A DNA stretch of 45,870 bases from JBMNTP01 sp050945795 (GTDB lineage: Bacteria; Bacillota; Clostridia; Christensenellales; MGBC116941), in NCBI GenBank assembly GCA_050945795.1, contig JBMNTP010000014.1, positions 1 to 45,870 of the forward strand, read 5' to 3'. Below, piece by piece: positions 8,521 to 15,369 of this stretch; position 1 is the stretch's first letter; the number at the start of each line of letters is the position of its first letter. Under the pieces are notes generated by a model, which saw only the letters and a list, made by a program, of their open reading frames with translations, made no database searches and was not told the origin of the DNA. A program made the translations under genes and the position numbers.

Positions 8521-8700
8521 AAGCTCAGCCTTATAAAAATTGTCCCGCGGTGCCGCCCCGCTCCGATTATAACACCCGCCTCCTGGCAGGTGGGTGCGCT
8601 ACCGTATGCTTAGCCTGCCCCAATGGGGTATGGCGCTACAAACGGACTCGCGCTCCCGTAATCGATTTGTGGGTTTATAATAAAACGTGACGCACACCCC
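8521..8700. other. Unassigned hairpin-rich spacer between two tRNA genes
   Basis: Roughly 280 nt separate tRNA-Val and tRNA-Gln, and this part is GC-rich and full of pairing segments. CACCCGCC (8573-8580) pairs with GGTGGGTG (8589-8596); with a G:U pair it folds better as + strand RNA. GCGCTACC (8597-8604) can pair with GGTA-tg-GCGC (about 8627-8636) around a bulge. CGATTA (8564-8569) is complementary to TAATCG (8659-8664) and would close the whole domain. No ORF, tRNA, SRP RNA, RNase P or tmRNA signature was recognised. The nested layout (closing helix, large bubble with a side hairpin, apical helix) recalls 6S RNA, but I cannot confirm family or strand. Confidence 0.35.
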
Positions 8701-8709
8701 AGGAGCAAA

Positions 8710-8786
<77 letters not shown>

Positions 8787-8807
8787 TTATTAGTGGGTGC
8801 ATTAATT

Positions 8808-8835
8808 ATTATACACGTTTTCGCACGAATTTCAA
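8808..8835 (-). promoter_or_regulatory. Promoter of the tRNA-Val/tRNA-Gln transcript
   Basis: On the - strand, TTGAAA (8835-8830), a 16-nt spacer and TATAAT (8813-8808) lie about 20 nt upstream of the tRNA-Val 5' end. It could drive both tRNAs and the spacer between them. Confidence 0.6.
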
Positions 8836-8921
8836 TACAAAAAAACCTTCCAGCGCTGTAATGCCGTTTGCATTCATGCATTTAGAGAGGTAAAATAAAT
8901 TCGACGGAAGGGGGAGAAAAA

Positions 8922-9449
8922 ATGCCTATTGCGCCAAGAGGCGAAACCCAATCAAAGCTGGTTTTGCTTTATACTTTAGAAAAATTCGCTTTGCCCATGC
9001 ATGAACAGCAGCTTTTAAGGCTGATGAGCGAGCTTGGTTATATGAATTATTTTGATCTTAAACAATATCTGGGCGAATTACAGGAGGCCGGTCTTATAGA
9101 AGAGATAAGCGTTGACGGCAGAAAAGCGTTTTGTCTTTGCCAAAGCGCTGAACAGGCGCTGCAAACTCTCGATAAAAAACTGCCCGGACTGGTTCGAGCC
9201 GGTGTTGATGAATACCTTGCCGTTAAAAGAGGAGAGCTTAACGCCGAAATGCGAACGGAGGCCAAAATCTCCGGCAAAGACGATGACCTTACAGTCATTA
9301 TGCGGGTATGGGAGGGGGGCGGCAAGCTTATAGAGCTTAAGCTGCCCGCCGTCGATGAGGAAGGCGCGCGCGCTATTATGGCAAGGTGGTATGACAGCGC
9401 CGGAGAAATATTAAAATTTGTATCCGATAAGCTTAGCGTTTTAAAATAA
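8922..9449 (+). CDS. DUF4364 family winged-helix protein
   Basis: A 175-residue protein matching the clostridial DUF4364 family. The N-terminal 75 residues look like a winged helix (KLVLLYTLEKFALPMHEQQL, then YMNYFDLKQYLGELQEAGLIEE). The C-terminal half is an alpha/beta region with no catalytic motif. The family is uncharacterised; a DNA-binding regulator is plausible. A GGAAGGGGG site precedes the ATG. The next gene encodes a SPOR protein, but a weak AT-rich hairpin separates them. Confidence 0.85.
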   Translation: MPIAPRGETQSKLVLLYTLEKFALPMHEQQLLRLMSELGYMNYFDLKQYLGELQEAGLIEEISVDGRKAFCLCQSAEQALQTLDKKLPGLVRAGVDEYLAVKRGELNAEMRTEAKISGKDDDLTVIMRVWEGGGKLIELKLPAVDEEGARAIMARWYDSAGEILKFVSDKLSVLK

Positions 9450-9472
9450 AATTACTTAGGCTTAGTTTATAA

Positions 9473-9494
9473 AAAACTTGTCCAAGTTTTAATC
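9473..9494 (+). terminator. Weak AT-rich hairpin after the DUF4364 gene
   Basis: AAAACTTG (9473-9480) and CAAGTTTT (9483-9490) form a short inverted repeat with As before and Ts inside the second arm. The stem is AU-rich, so termination strength is doubtful. Confidence 0.35.
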
Positions 9495-9558
9495 ATATGC
9501 GCGGCATATACAACATACATTTCAATAGAGTTTGTATTTGTATATGGAGGTGCATACT

Positions 9559-10410
9559 GTGCGTAGGTCCAGATATAAGCCTAAAAAAAGCTCAAAGCTT
9601 AATTATTTGGCGGTTATAGTGGTTATAGGATTGGTAGCGTATATACTTTCGGCGGGCGCGGTGGGTAACTGGGTATCCACCAATATCATACAGCCGTTAT
9701 TGTCGGCTGAAACGCCGACTGGCGCTGTTACAAGTGACCCTACGTCTCCGCCGCAATCGCAGGATCAGGATGCAACTCCCGCTCCCGAAACACGGGAGCT
9801 TAAGGTTGAAGCGGTAAGCGGCTACGCTATTCAGGTAGGCGCATTTTCGTCGGATGAGAACGCCGGTGTTGCCGCTGACGAAATTAAAAACAGGGGCGGG
9901 GCGGGCTATATAATAAAAGACGGGCTTGTTCGCGTACTGGCAGCCGCTTATAACACAGAGGCCGAGGCTAAAACGGTAAAAGAAAGGCTGCTTGAAGAAG
10001 CTGGTATTGAAACTAGCATATACGGATTGCAGGTGCCGGCGCTGAATCTTAAAATAACCTCGGGCGATAAGGCGTATGAAGCTATAAATAACTGCTTTAA
10101 AGAATATAAGACGGTAAGCGGAGAGCTTGGCGAAATCGCGTATCAATACGATAAGGACTCAGACTCGGACGCCGCTAAACAGCAGCTAAAAGAGCTTAGA
10201 AACCGCCTTAGAACGGCGGGTGACGCGCTTTTAGTAGTCGATGAGGATGGGGAGGTCGTATCGGGTATGAAAGAGCTTATAAGCGAAGCTGTCGCCGGTA
10301 TGGATGAACTTATAGGCGCTGTTGAGCAGGGGTTTTCGGCAAATCTTAAATATCGCCATATAAATATGATTCATTCGTATTCAGAACTTGTTAATAAACT
10401 TACTCACTAA
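9559..10410 (+). CDS. SPOR-domain membrane-anchored protein
   Basis: 283 residues from the GTG at 9559. This start is chosen because GGAGGTG at 9546-9552 lies 6 nt upstream, while the in-frame codons at 9532 and 9544 precede or overlap that site. A basic N-terminus (RRSRYKPKKSSK) precedes one membrane helix (about residues 16-33), then a Pro/Thr/Ser-rich linker (about 48-78). A SPOR domain follows (about 85-160: YAIQVGAFSSDENA ... GLVRVLAAAYNTEAEA), which in known cases binds denuded glycan strands in septal peptidoglycan. The last 110 residues are helical and unassigned. Its likely place is the outer face of the membrane, in division or spore-wall remodelling (inference). Confidence 0.85.
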   Translation: MRRSRYKPKKSSKLNYLAVIVVIGLVAYILSAGAVGNWVSTNIIQPLLSAETPTGAVTSDPTSPPQSQDQDATPAPETRELKVEAVSGYAIQVGAFSSDENAGVAADEIKNRGGAGYIIKDGLVRVLAAAYNTEAEAKTVKERLLEEAGIETSIYGLQVPALNLKITSGDKAYEAINNCFKEYKTVSGELGEIAYQYDKDSDSDAAKQQLKELRNRLRTAGDALLVVDEDGEVVSGMKELISEAVAGMDELIGAVEQGFSANLKYRHINMIHSYSELVNKLTH

Positions 10411-10423
10411 TATATATGTTTTT

Positions 10424-10450
10424 GGCCTCGTGCGGGCGAGGCCTTTTTTT
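10424..10450 (+). terminator. Intrinsic terminator after the SPOR gene
   Basis: GGCCTCG (10424-10430) and CGAGGCC (10437-10443) form a stem followed by seven Ts. Confidence 0.9.
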
Positions 10451-10489
10451 ATTGCTACCGGTAGTCTTTTAAAGCCGAAATAATCGCCC

Positions 10490-10518
10490 TTCCTATGTGC
10501 GTCAAAAAGAGTTATAAT
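10490..10518 (+). promoter_or_regulatory. Promoter of the DRTGG-hydrogenase operon
   Basis: TATAAT (10513-10518) has a 17-nt spacer to a weak -35 (TTCCTA, 10490-10495). It lies about 50 nt upstream of the first DRTGG gene. The consensus -10 is the stronger part of the evidence. Confidence 0.45.
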
Positions 10519-10570
10519 AATAACAAACATTCTTTTCGTTCAAAGTTATATTATTTTAGGGAGAAGCCGT

Positions 10571-10936
10571 ATGAAGGTATCACAAATAATGAACCTGCTC
10601 GGCGCCGAAGTATTTACCTGCCACGACCTTATTGACAAACAACTCCATTTTGGCTTCTGCGCCGACCTGATGAGCGACGCTCTGGCCTACGCTACGTCCG
10701 GAACTTTGCTTATCACAGGACTTATGAATATGCAGACGCTAAGAACGGCGGAAATGCTCGACGTAGAGTGCATATTATTCGTTAGGAACAAAAAGCCGAC
10801 GGATGAAATTATTCAATCGGCGGCTGAAATCGGAATTATATTGCTGTCAACAGATAAAACAAGCTACGAGTCCAGCGGCATATTGTACGGCGCAGGGCTG
10901 CCGGCCATAGATGTCAGGGAGGTGAGCCTTACTTGA
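10571..10936 (+). CDS. DRTGG-domain protein (first copy)
   Basis: A 121-residue single-domain protein resembling the DRTGG domain, which is also found next to CBS and phosphotransacetylase domains. Its ligand is unknown. Features are ADLMSDALAYATSGTLLITG (22 residues after CHDLIDKQ), VECILFVRNKKPTDEII, and a closing IILLSTDKTSYE. Small proteins of this kind recur beside [FeFe]-hydrogenase and HydB/C genes in Clostridia and Thermotoga (known context). It overlaps the next gene by TTGA, so the two are coupled. A second copy lies at 12706. A sensor or adaptor role is an inference from context. Confidence 0.8.
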   Translation: MKVSQIMNLLGAEVFTCHDLIDKQLHFGFCADLMSDALAYATSGTLLITGLMNMQTLRTAEMLDVECILFVRNKKPTDEIIQSAAEIGIILLSTDKTSYESSGILYGAGLPAIDVREVSLT

Positions 10937-11361
10937 CCGACCTAAAATATTCATTCCCGATCACGGCGGGCGATTTTATGCGGGCGGGCCAGGCGTCAAG
11001 TAAGATTAAATCTATATTAAAGCGCCTGGGCATAGACTCCTCCATCGTAAGGAGGATGTCGATAGCCGCCTATGAGGGCGAAATCAATCTTGTTATACAC
11101 AGCCTCGGCGGCGAATTGATGCTTGATTTTAAAGACGGCAGCGCCTTTCTTACAACAACGGATACCGGTCCCGGCATACCCGACATTGAAAAGGCAATGC
11201 AGGCCGGATTCTCTACTGCATCGGAGGATGCCAGGCTTATGGGATTTGGAGCCGGTATGGGGCTGCCAAATATGAGAAGATGCGCGGATGATTTTGATGT
11301 AAAAAGCAAATTGGGCTGCGGTACTCAAATAACCATGAAGTTTGATTTAGGCACACAATAA
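10933..11361 (+). CDS. HATPase_c protein, anti-sigma/histidine-kinase-like
   Basis: A 142-residue GHKL ATPase-fold protein without a dimerisation or receiver domain. The ATP-binding boxes are visible: the N-box region YEGEINLVIHSLGG, G1 TDTGPGIPD and G2 GFGAGMGLPNMRR. The size resembles RsbW/SpoIIAB anti-sigma kinases and the small kinases found in hydrogenase loci. The start is TTG, overlapping the upstream stop, with GGGAGGTGAG before it. Gene order suggests it works with the sensory-type hydrogenase immediately downstream (inference). Its phosphorylation or sequestration target is unknown; no sigma factor is nearby. Confidence 0.82.
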   Translation: MTDLKYSFPITAGDFMRAGQASSKIKSILKRLGIDSSIVRRMSIAAYEGEINLVIHSLGGELMLDFKDGSAFLTTTDTGPGIPDIEKAMQAGFSTASEDARLMGFGAGMGLPNMRRCADDFDVKSKLGCGTQITMKFDLGTQ

Positions 11362-11384
11362 GCTTGGATAGGGGTTTTGTTTGA

Positions 11385-12701
11385 ATGAACAGGTACTTTC
11401 ATTCGGTACGGCTTTTAGATGAACAGTGCAAAGGATGCACGAACTGCCTTAAGACCTGCCCTACTGAGGCGATAAGGGTAAGGGGCGGAAAAGCCAGAAT
11501 AAAGGGGGAAAGGTGCATTGACTGCGGTCAGTGTATTAAAGTATGCCCTCATGGCGCGAAAATCGCCGTTACCGACAGCGTAAAGATGCTTTCAGCGTTT
11601 GAATATAATATCGCCCTGCCTCCGCCGGCGTTATACGGCCAGTTTGCCGGACTTAACGACACGCGGATACTTATTGCCGCGCTTGAAAAAATAGGCTTTA
11701 ATGAAGTTTACGAAGTGGCAAAGGGCGCAGAAATAGCTTCTATGACCTCGCAAATTATAATGGAAAAGAGCATTATAGATCGGCCGGTAATATCATCGGC
11801 TTGCCCCGCTGTGGTAAGGCTGATACAGGTTAAATACCCATCACTTCTTCCTCATGTTATGACGATTGACCCGCCGGTTGAAATAGCGGCGCAGCTCGCG
11901 AGAGAAGAGGCGGCTGCTAAAACGGGGCTGCCACAAGAAAAGATAGGAGTGTTTTTTATAACTCCGTGTCCGGCAAAGATGACAGGCATAAAAAACCCCA
12001 TAGGCCGCATCAAATCGTCTATAAGCGGCGCCATCTCCATGTCCGACATATATGGGCTGCTTAGCAGAAATCTTAGCAGCATTACAGAGGATGACATTGA
12101 GGATATAAGCGTGGCGTCGGGTCTTGGCGTAAGCTGGGCTACATCGGGCGGCGAAGCGGCAGCGATGGGAGTGGCGTCAAACCTTTGCGTAGACGGCATA
12201 GACAATGTATCTAGAGTGCTTGAGGAGCTTGAGAACAACAACTTCACTGGACTTGAGTTTTTTGAGGGGCTAGCGTGTACTGCGGGATGCGTGGGAGGGC
12301 CGCTGGTTTTTGAAAATAATTATGTAGCTAAAAACCGTATAAGGCAGCTTGCTGAGAATTTAAAAACCACCGGGGTCAGGCCGGATGTACACCAGCTTGC
12401 AGATATTGAAAGATGGCGTTTTGACGAGCCTGTAGCGCAGCGACCGGTGCTTAAGCTTGATGATGACGTGGAAAAAGCCATGGAGAAAATGGATAGAATA
12501 GAAAAACTATGCGGCTTGCTGCCCGGACTTGACTGCGGCTCATGCGGAAGTCCGAGCTGCCGCGCATTGGCGGAGGATATTGTGCAGGGCAACGCATCTC
12601 AGCTTGACTGCATATTCATACTAAAAGATAAAATTCAGCAGCTGGCGCATGAAATGGCGCAGTTTGCCGGATTAGACTACATGAAACAAAACGGGGGGTA
12701 A
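11385..12701 (+). CDS. Sensory-type [FeFe] hydrogenase-like protein
   Basis: 438 residues. Two [4Fe-4S] sites (C15/C18/C21/C25 and C44/C47/C50/C54) precede an H-cluster domain with all four expected cysteine ligands: C140 in SSACP, C195 in TPCPAK, and C298 and C302 in EGLACTAGC. A C-terminal Fe-S domain of the RnfB type follows (C376, C384, C387, C392, C409). In catalytic enzymes the first motif is TSCCP; here the proton-relay Cys is Ala139. The Met residues usually preceding the second and third motifs are Thr193 and Leu296. The Cys-to-Ala change is known from the Thermotoga HydS type, thought to sense rather than turn over H2. There is no PAS or kinase domain, so any output must go through the neighbours. 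Confidence 0.88.
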   Translation: MNRYFHSVRLLDEQCKGCTNCLKTCPTEAIRVRGGKARIKGERCIDCGQCIKVCPHGAKIAVTDSVKMLSAFEYNIALPPPALYGQFAGLNDTRILIAALEKIGFNEVYEVAKGAEIASMTSQIIMEKSIIDRPVISSACPAVVRLIQVKYPSLLPHVMTIDPPVEIAAQLAREEAAAKTGLPQEKIGVFFITPCPAKMTGIKNPIGRIKSSISGAISMSDIYGLLSRNLSSITEDDIEDISVASGLGVSWATSGGEAAAMGVASNLCVDGIDNVSRVLEELENNNFTGLEFFEGLACTAGCVGGPLVFENNYVAKNRIRQLAENLKTTGVRPDVHQLADIERWRFDEPVAQRPVLKLDDDVEKAMEKMDRIEKLCGLLPGLDCGSCGSPSCRALAEDIVQGNASQLDCIFILKDKIQQLAHEMAQFAGLDYMKQNGG

Positions 12702-12705
12702 TTAT

Positions 12706-13047
12706 ATGACTGTTGAAGCGGTGGCGCAAAAGCTTGATTTTACATTGTTGGCTGGAAAAAGCGGAATAGGCAGGGAGATAGAAAGCGGATATGTGTGCGA
12801 CCTGCTAAGCTGGGCAATGTCGCGCGCTCAAGCCGGAACAGCCTGGATTACCATACAGACGCATATAAACGTAATAGCGGTAGCGTCGCTGACGGATATG
12901 GCCTGTGTTATAGTGCCCGAGGACGCGGCGGTTGACCCCGGCGCGCTTGATAAGGCGGAGGAAGAAGGCATTCCCGTGCTATCGTCTAAGCTAACGGCGT
13001 ATGAACTGTGTGTTAAACTGTCGGAGCTAGGTATAGCTACGGCATGA
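12706..13047 (+). CDS. DRTGG-domain protein (second copy)
   Basis: A 113-residue relative of the protein at 10571, with the pattern YVCDLLSWAMSRAQAGTAWIT, then a MACVIVPED strand and a closing IPVLSSKLTAYE. The two copies are clearly divergent. It starts 5 nt after the hydrogenase-like gene behind GGGGGG and overlaps the PHP gene by ATGA. Two copies flanking a sensory-type hydrogenase suggest a heteromeric or paired sensor (inference). Confidence 0.8.
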   Translation: MTVEAVAQKLDFTLLAGKSGIGREIESGYVCDLLSWAMSRAQAGTAWITIQTHINVIAVASLTDMACVIVPEDAAVDPGALDKAEEEGIPVLSSKLTAYELCVKLSELGIATA

Positions 13048-13745
13048 TCCGCCTGGCTGTCGATCTTCATATTCACAGCGCTCTTTCGCCATGCGCCGAC
13101 GACAGCATGACGCCGCAGAATATAGCTAATATGTCGGCGCTAAAAGAGCTTGACGCCATATCTGTAACCGACCACAACAGCGCGTCTAATTTAGCGGCGG
13201 TGAACTCTGCGGCGGCGGAGGCGGGGGTACTGTTTGTGCCGGGAATAGAAGTGCAAACGCGTGAAGAGGTTCATGTGCTGTGCTACTTCCCATCATGCGA
13301 CGCGGCTATTGAAGTAGCGGAGCGCATATATAAAGGCATGATGCCTATAAAAAACAGGGCGGATATTTTCGGGCGACAGCTGGTTATGGATAGTTGCGAT
13401 AATATAGTGTGCGAGGAGGAGCGGCTGCTTTTACAATCGTCGCAGTTTTCGCTTGAAGAATTGGTAACCATTACTCTTGATAAAGGCGGAGCGGCGGTAC
13501 CGGCGCATATAAATAAAACCTCACATTCGCTTATAGCGAACCTTGGGTTTATACCCGAAAACGCGGGCTTTAAAACAGTTGAGATATACCGTGGCGCGCC
13601 GGACATAGATACCGGACAATACCGGCGCATATTCTCATCCGATGCGCATTACCTAGGGGATATACTTGAAAGGGAATCGTATATAGAGGTAAGTGAGAAA
13701 AGCGTCGGCGCGATTATAGAAAAGCTGCAATGCGGCGGCAAATAG
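13044..13745 (+). CDS. PHP-domain phosphoesterase
   Basis: A 233-residue metal-dependent phosphoesterase of the PHP superfamily. The metal ligands are in place: DLHIHS (H9, H11), TDHNS (D43, H44), GIEV (E69), H77, AHI (H155) and SDAH (D200, H202). That is the full trinuclear set known from DNA polymerase PHP domains and histidinol phosphatases. The substrate is unknown. It ends the first half of the redox operon and is followed by a terminator. Together with the HATPase proteins it could reverse or process a phosphorylated signal (speculative). Confidence 0.85.
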   Translation: MIRLAVDLHIHSALSPCADDSMTPQNIANMSALKELDAISVTDHNSASNLAAVNSAAAEAGVLFVPGIEVQTREEVHVLCYFPSCDAAIEVAERIYKGMMPIKNRADIFGRQLVMDSCDNIVCEEERLLLQSSQFSLEELVTITLDKGGAAVPAHINKTSHSLIANLGFIPENAGFKTVEIYRGAPDIDTGQYRRIFSSDAHYLGDILERESYIEVSEKSVGAIIEKLQCGGK

Positions 13746-13797
13746 TTTAGATATAGCCGAATGTTTCGAATCGGCGCATATACGTCACGGAAACTGT

Positions 13798-13818
13798 CGC
13801 GCTAAGGCGCGTTTTTTT
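13798..13818 (+). terminator. Intrinsic terminator after the PHP gene
   Basis: CGCGC (13798-13802), taag, GCGCG (13807-13811) and seven Ts. It splits the redox locus into two transcription units, although read-through is possible. Confidence 0.75.
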
Positions 13819-13850
13819 GTGCCCTAAATGATGAATTATTAACACAACGC

Positions 13851-13859
13851 TGATATAAT
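13851..13859 (+). promoter_or_regulatory. Extended -10 promoter of the nuoE-nuoF unit
   Basis: TGATATAAT (13851-13859) is an extended -10 element with no good -35. A loose inverted repeat, GTGAA ... TTCAC, lies just downstream (about 13870-13895) before the GGGGG ribosome site. No Rex or FNR consensus was matched. Confidence 0.45.
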
Positions 13860-13931
13860 CTATACGAACGTGAAAGATTTATCAAACCATTCACAACTCT
13901 ATTTTTTATATAAATCAAAGGGGGTAAGCAA

Positions 13932-14411
13932 ATGTCAACTAGCTTGCTGGAGCAGGAAAAGGTGTCTGCGCTAAAGGAGTACATACATGGCTTAAAACAT
14001 GATCCGGGTGCGCTGATGCCTATAATGCAGAAAGCTCAGGAAATTTTCGGGCATATGGACTATGACGTTCAAAGGATAATCGCCGAGGAGTACGATGTAC
14101 CCATGACAGATGTTTATGGCGTAGCTACTTTTTACGCGCAGTTCACCTTACAGCCTAAGGGACAGCATGTAATAGGCGTATGCATGGGAACGGCGTGCTA
14201 TGTTAAAAGCTCGCAGGCCATACTTGACGCACTGGCGGAAGAGCTGGATATCGAGGTTGGAGCAACTACAGAGGACGGTCTGTTTACGCTTGAAGCTACG
14301 CGCTGCCTCGGATGCTGTGGCTTGGCGCCGGTAATCATGATAGGCGACGATGTATTTGGCCGGCTGGTACCCGGTGATATACCCGGCATTATAGCCAAAT
14401 ACCGCAAGTAA
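13932..14411 (+). CDS. NuoE/HydC-like [2Fe-2S] subunit
   Basis: A 159-residue thioredoxin-like ferredoxin subunit of NADH-linked complexes (NuoE of complex I, HydC of bifurcating hydrogenase). The four ligands are C84 and C89 (CMGTAC) and C125 and C129 (CLGCC). The N-terminal helical part (PGALMPIMQKAQEIFGHM, VYGVATFYAQF) is typical. It would pass electrons between the NADH-binding NuoF-like subunit and a partner. The usual partner, HydA, is not in this operon. It is followed 4 nt later by the HATPase gene. Confidence 0.93.
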   Translation: MSTSLLEQEKVSALKEYIHGLKHDPGALMPIMQKAQEIFGHMDYDVQRIIAEEYDVPMTDVYGVATFYAQFTLQPKGQHVIGVCMGTACYVKSSQAILDALAEELDIEVGATTEDGLFTLEATRCLGCCGLAPVIMIGDDVFGRLVPGDIPGIIAKYRK

Positions 14412-14415
14412 GGCT

Positions 14416-14964
14416 ATGAAAGAAATTGCCCTGCATATACTCGACATAGCGCAAAACTCCATTGCCGCCGGCGCAACGCTGATAGAAATATCCGTTGACG
14501 AGCAAGCGCAACGGGATATGCTTGCAATAAATGTCAGGGACAATGGCAGGGGAATGAGCGCCGATATGCTAAGCAGTGTTGAAAGCCCTTTTTCTACCAC
14601 CCGAACAACGCGGCGCATAGGTCTTGGCATACCGCTTTTTAAAGCGGGTGTTGAAGCCGCGGGAGGCGACTTTTCCATAGAATCCGAAGTAGGGAAAGGC
14701 ACTCTTGTAACAGCGAGATACCGACTGTCTCATATTGACCGGCCTCCCCTTGGAGATATGGCGCAAACTGTGTCCGCCATAATAGCGGGGAGAGAGGATG
14801 TCGATTATATTTACAGGCACTCGGTAGGCGAAAAGGACTTCGTTTTCGATACTAGGGAAGCGAGAAATCTGCTCGCTCCGGTAAGCCTCGGGCAGCCGGA
14901 GGTCGTGGTTTGGATAAGGGAATACATTTCTGAAGGAATAAACGAATTAAATGGAGGTGCCTGA
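14416..14964 (+). CDS. HATPase_c protein (second copy)
   Basis: A 182-residue GHKL ATPase-fold protein: N-box LDIAQNSIAAGA, G1 DNGRGMSAD, and the G2 region RIGLGIPLFK. The last 60 residues are a separate segment with no motif that I recognise. It has no phospho-accepting His domain. Proteins of this kind sit between the NuoE- and NuoF-like genes in many clostridial hydrogenase loci (known context, function unproven). It is tightly packed between nuoE and the small [2Fe-2S] gene. Confidence 0.82.
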   Translation: MKEIALHILDIAQNSIAAGATLIEISVDEQAQRDMLAINVRDNGRGMSADMLSSVESPFSTTRTTRRIGLGIPLFKAGVEAAGGDFSIESEVGKGTLVTARYRLSHIDRPPLGDMAQTVSAIIAGREDVDYIYRHSVGEKDFVFDTREARNLLAPVSLGQPEVVVWIREYISEGINELNGGA

Positions 14965-14967
14965 TAA

Positions 14968-15333
14968 ATGAAAAGCCTTAAAGAGCTCGAAGAGATAAGA
15001 AAAAGAACGATTGAAACTATAAATGTACGCAAAGACCGCACCGGCACACGCGTAGTTGTAGGCATGGCGACATGCGGTATAGCTGCGGGCGCAAGGCCGG
15101 TACTTAACACTTTTGTTGAAGAAATAGCAAAGCGCGGTCTTAGCGATGTAATAGTGGCGCAGACGGGCTGCATAGGCATATGCAGGCTGGAGCCTATTGT
15201 TGAAGTATTTAAGCCGGGCGAGGAGAAGGTTACCTATGTTAAGGTTACTCCGGCTATAGCTTCAAAGATAGTGACAGAGCATGTTGTAAACGGCAATGTC
15301 GTTGACGAGCAAACCATCGGACGCTTCGAATAA
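14968..15333 (+). CDS. Small (2Fe-2S) ferredoxin-like protein
   Basis: A 121-residue thioredoxin-fold ferredoxin-like protein of the type found in hydrogenase loci (TM1420-like). Only three cysteines are visible at the cluster positions: C36 (MATCGIAAGA) and C68 and C72 (TGCIGICRLEP). The NuoF N-terminal domain encoded next door has four (C-x4-C plus C-x3-C), so either a non-Cys ligand or no cluster is implied. The missing second Cys seems to be a feature of this subfamily (recollection, not checked). It is likely a soluble partner of NuoF. GGAGGTG precedes the ATG. Confidence 0.85.
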   Translation: MKSLKELEEIRKRTIETINVRKDRTGTRVVVGMATCGIAAGARPVLNTFVEEIAKRGLSDVIVAQTGCIGICRLEPIVEVFKPGEEKVTYVKVTPAIASKIVTEHVVNGNVVDEQTIGRFE

Positions 15334-15369
15334 TGCGATTTGTCTTAATGTTTAGAGGAGGTTTTTAAA

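Noticed and set aside
8521..8700. A degenerate third tRNA (Gly-like GCC loop)
   Set aside because: The stem and loop lengths do not fit a 5-7-5 anticodon arm, and no acceptor stem or T loop was found.
13865..13900. GTGAA ... TTCAC as a Rex-type operator before nuoE
   Set aside because: The half-sites are too far apart for Rex, and the inner TTAA/TTAA symmetry is absent.
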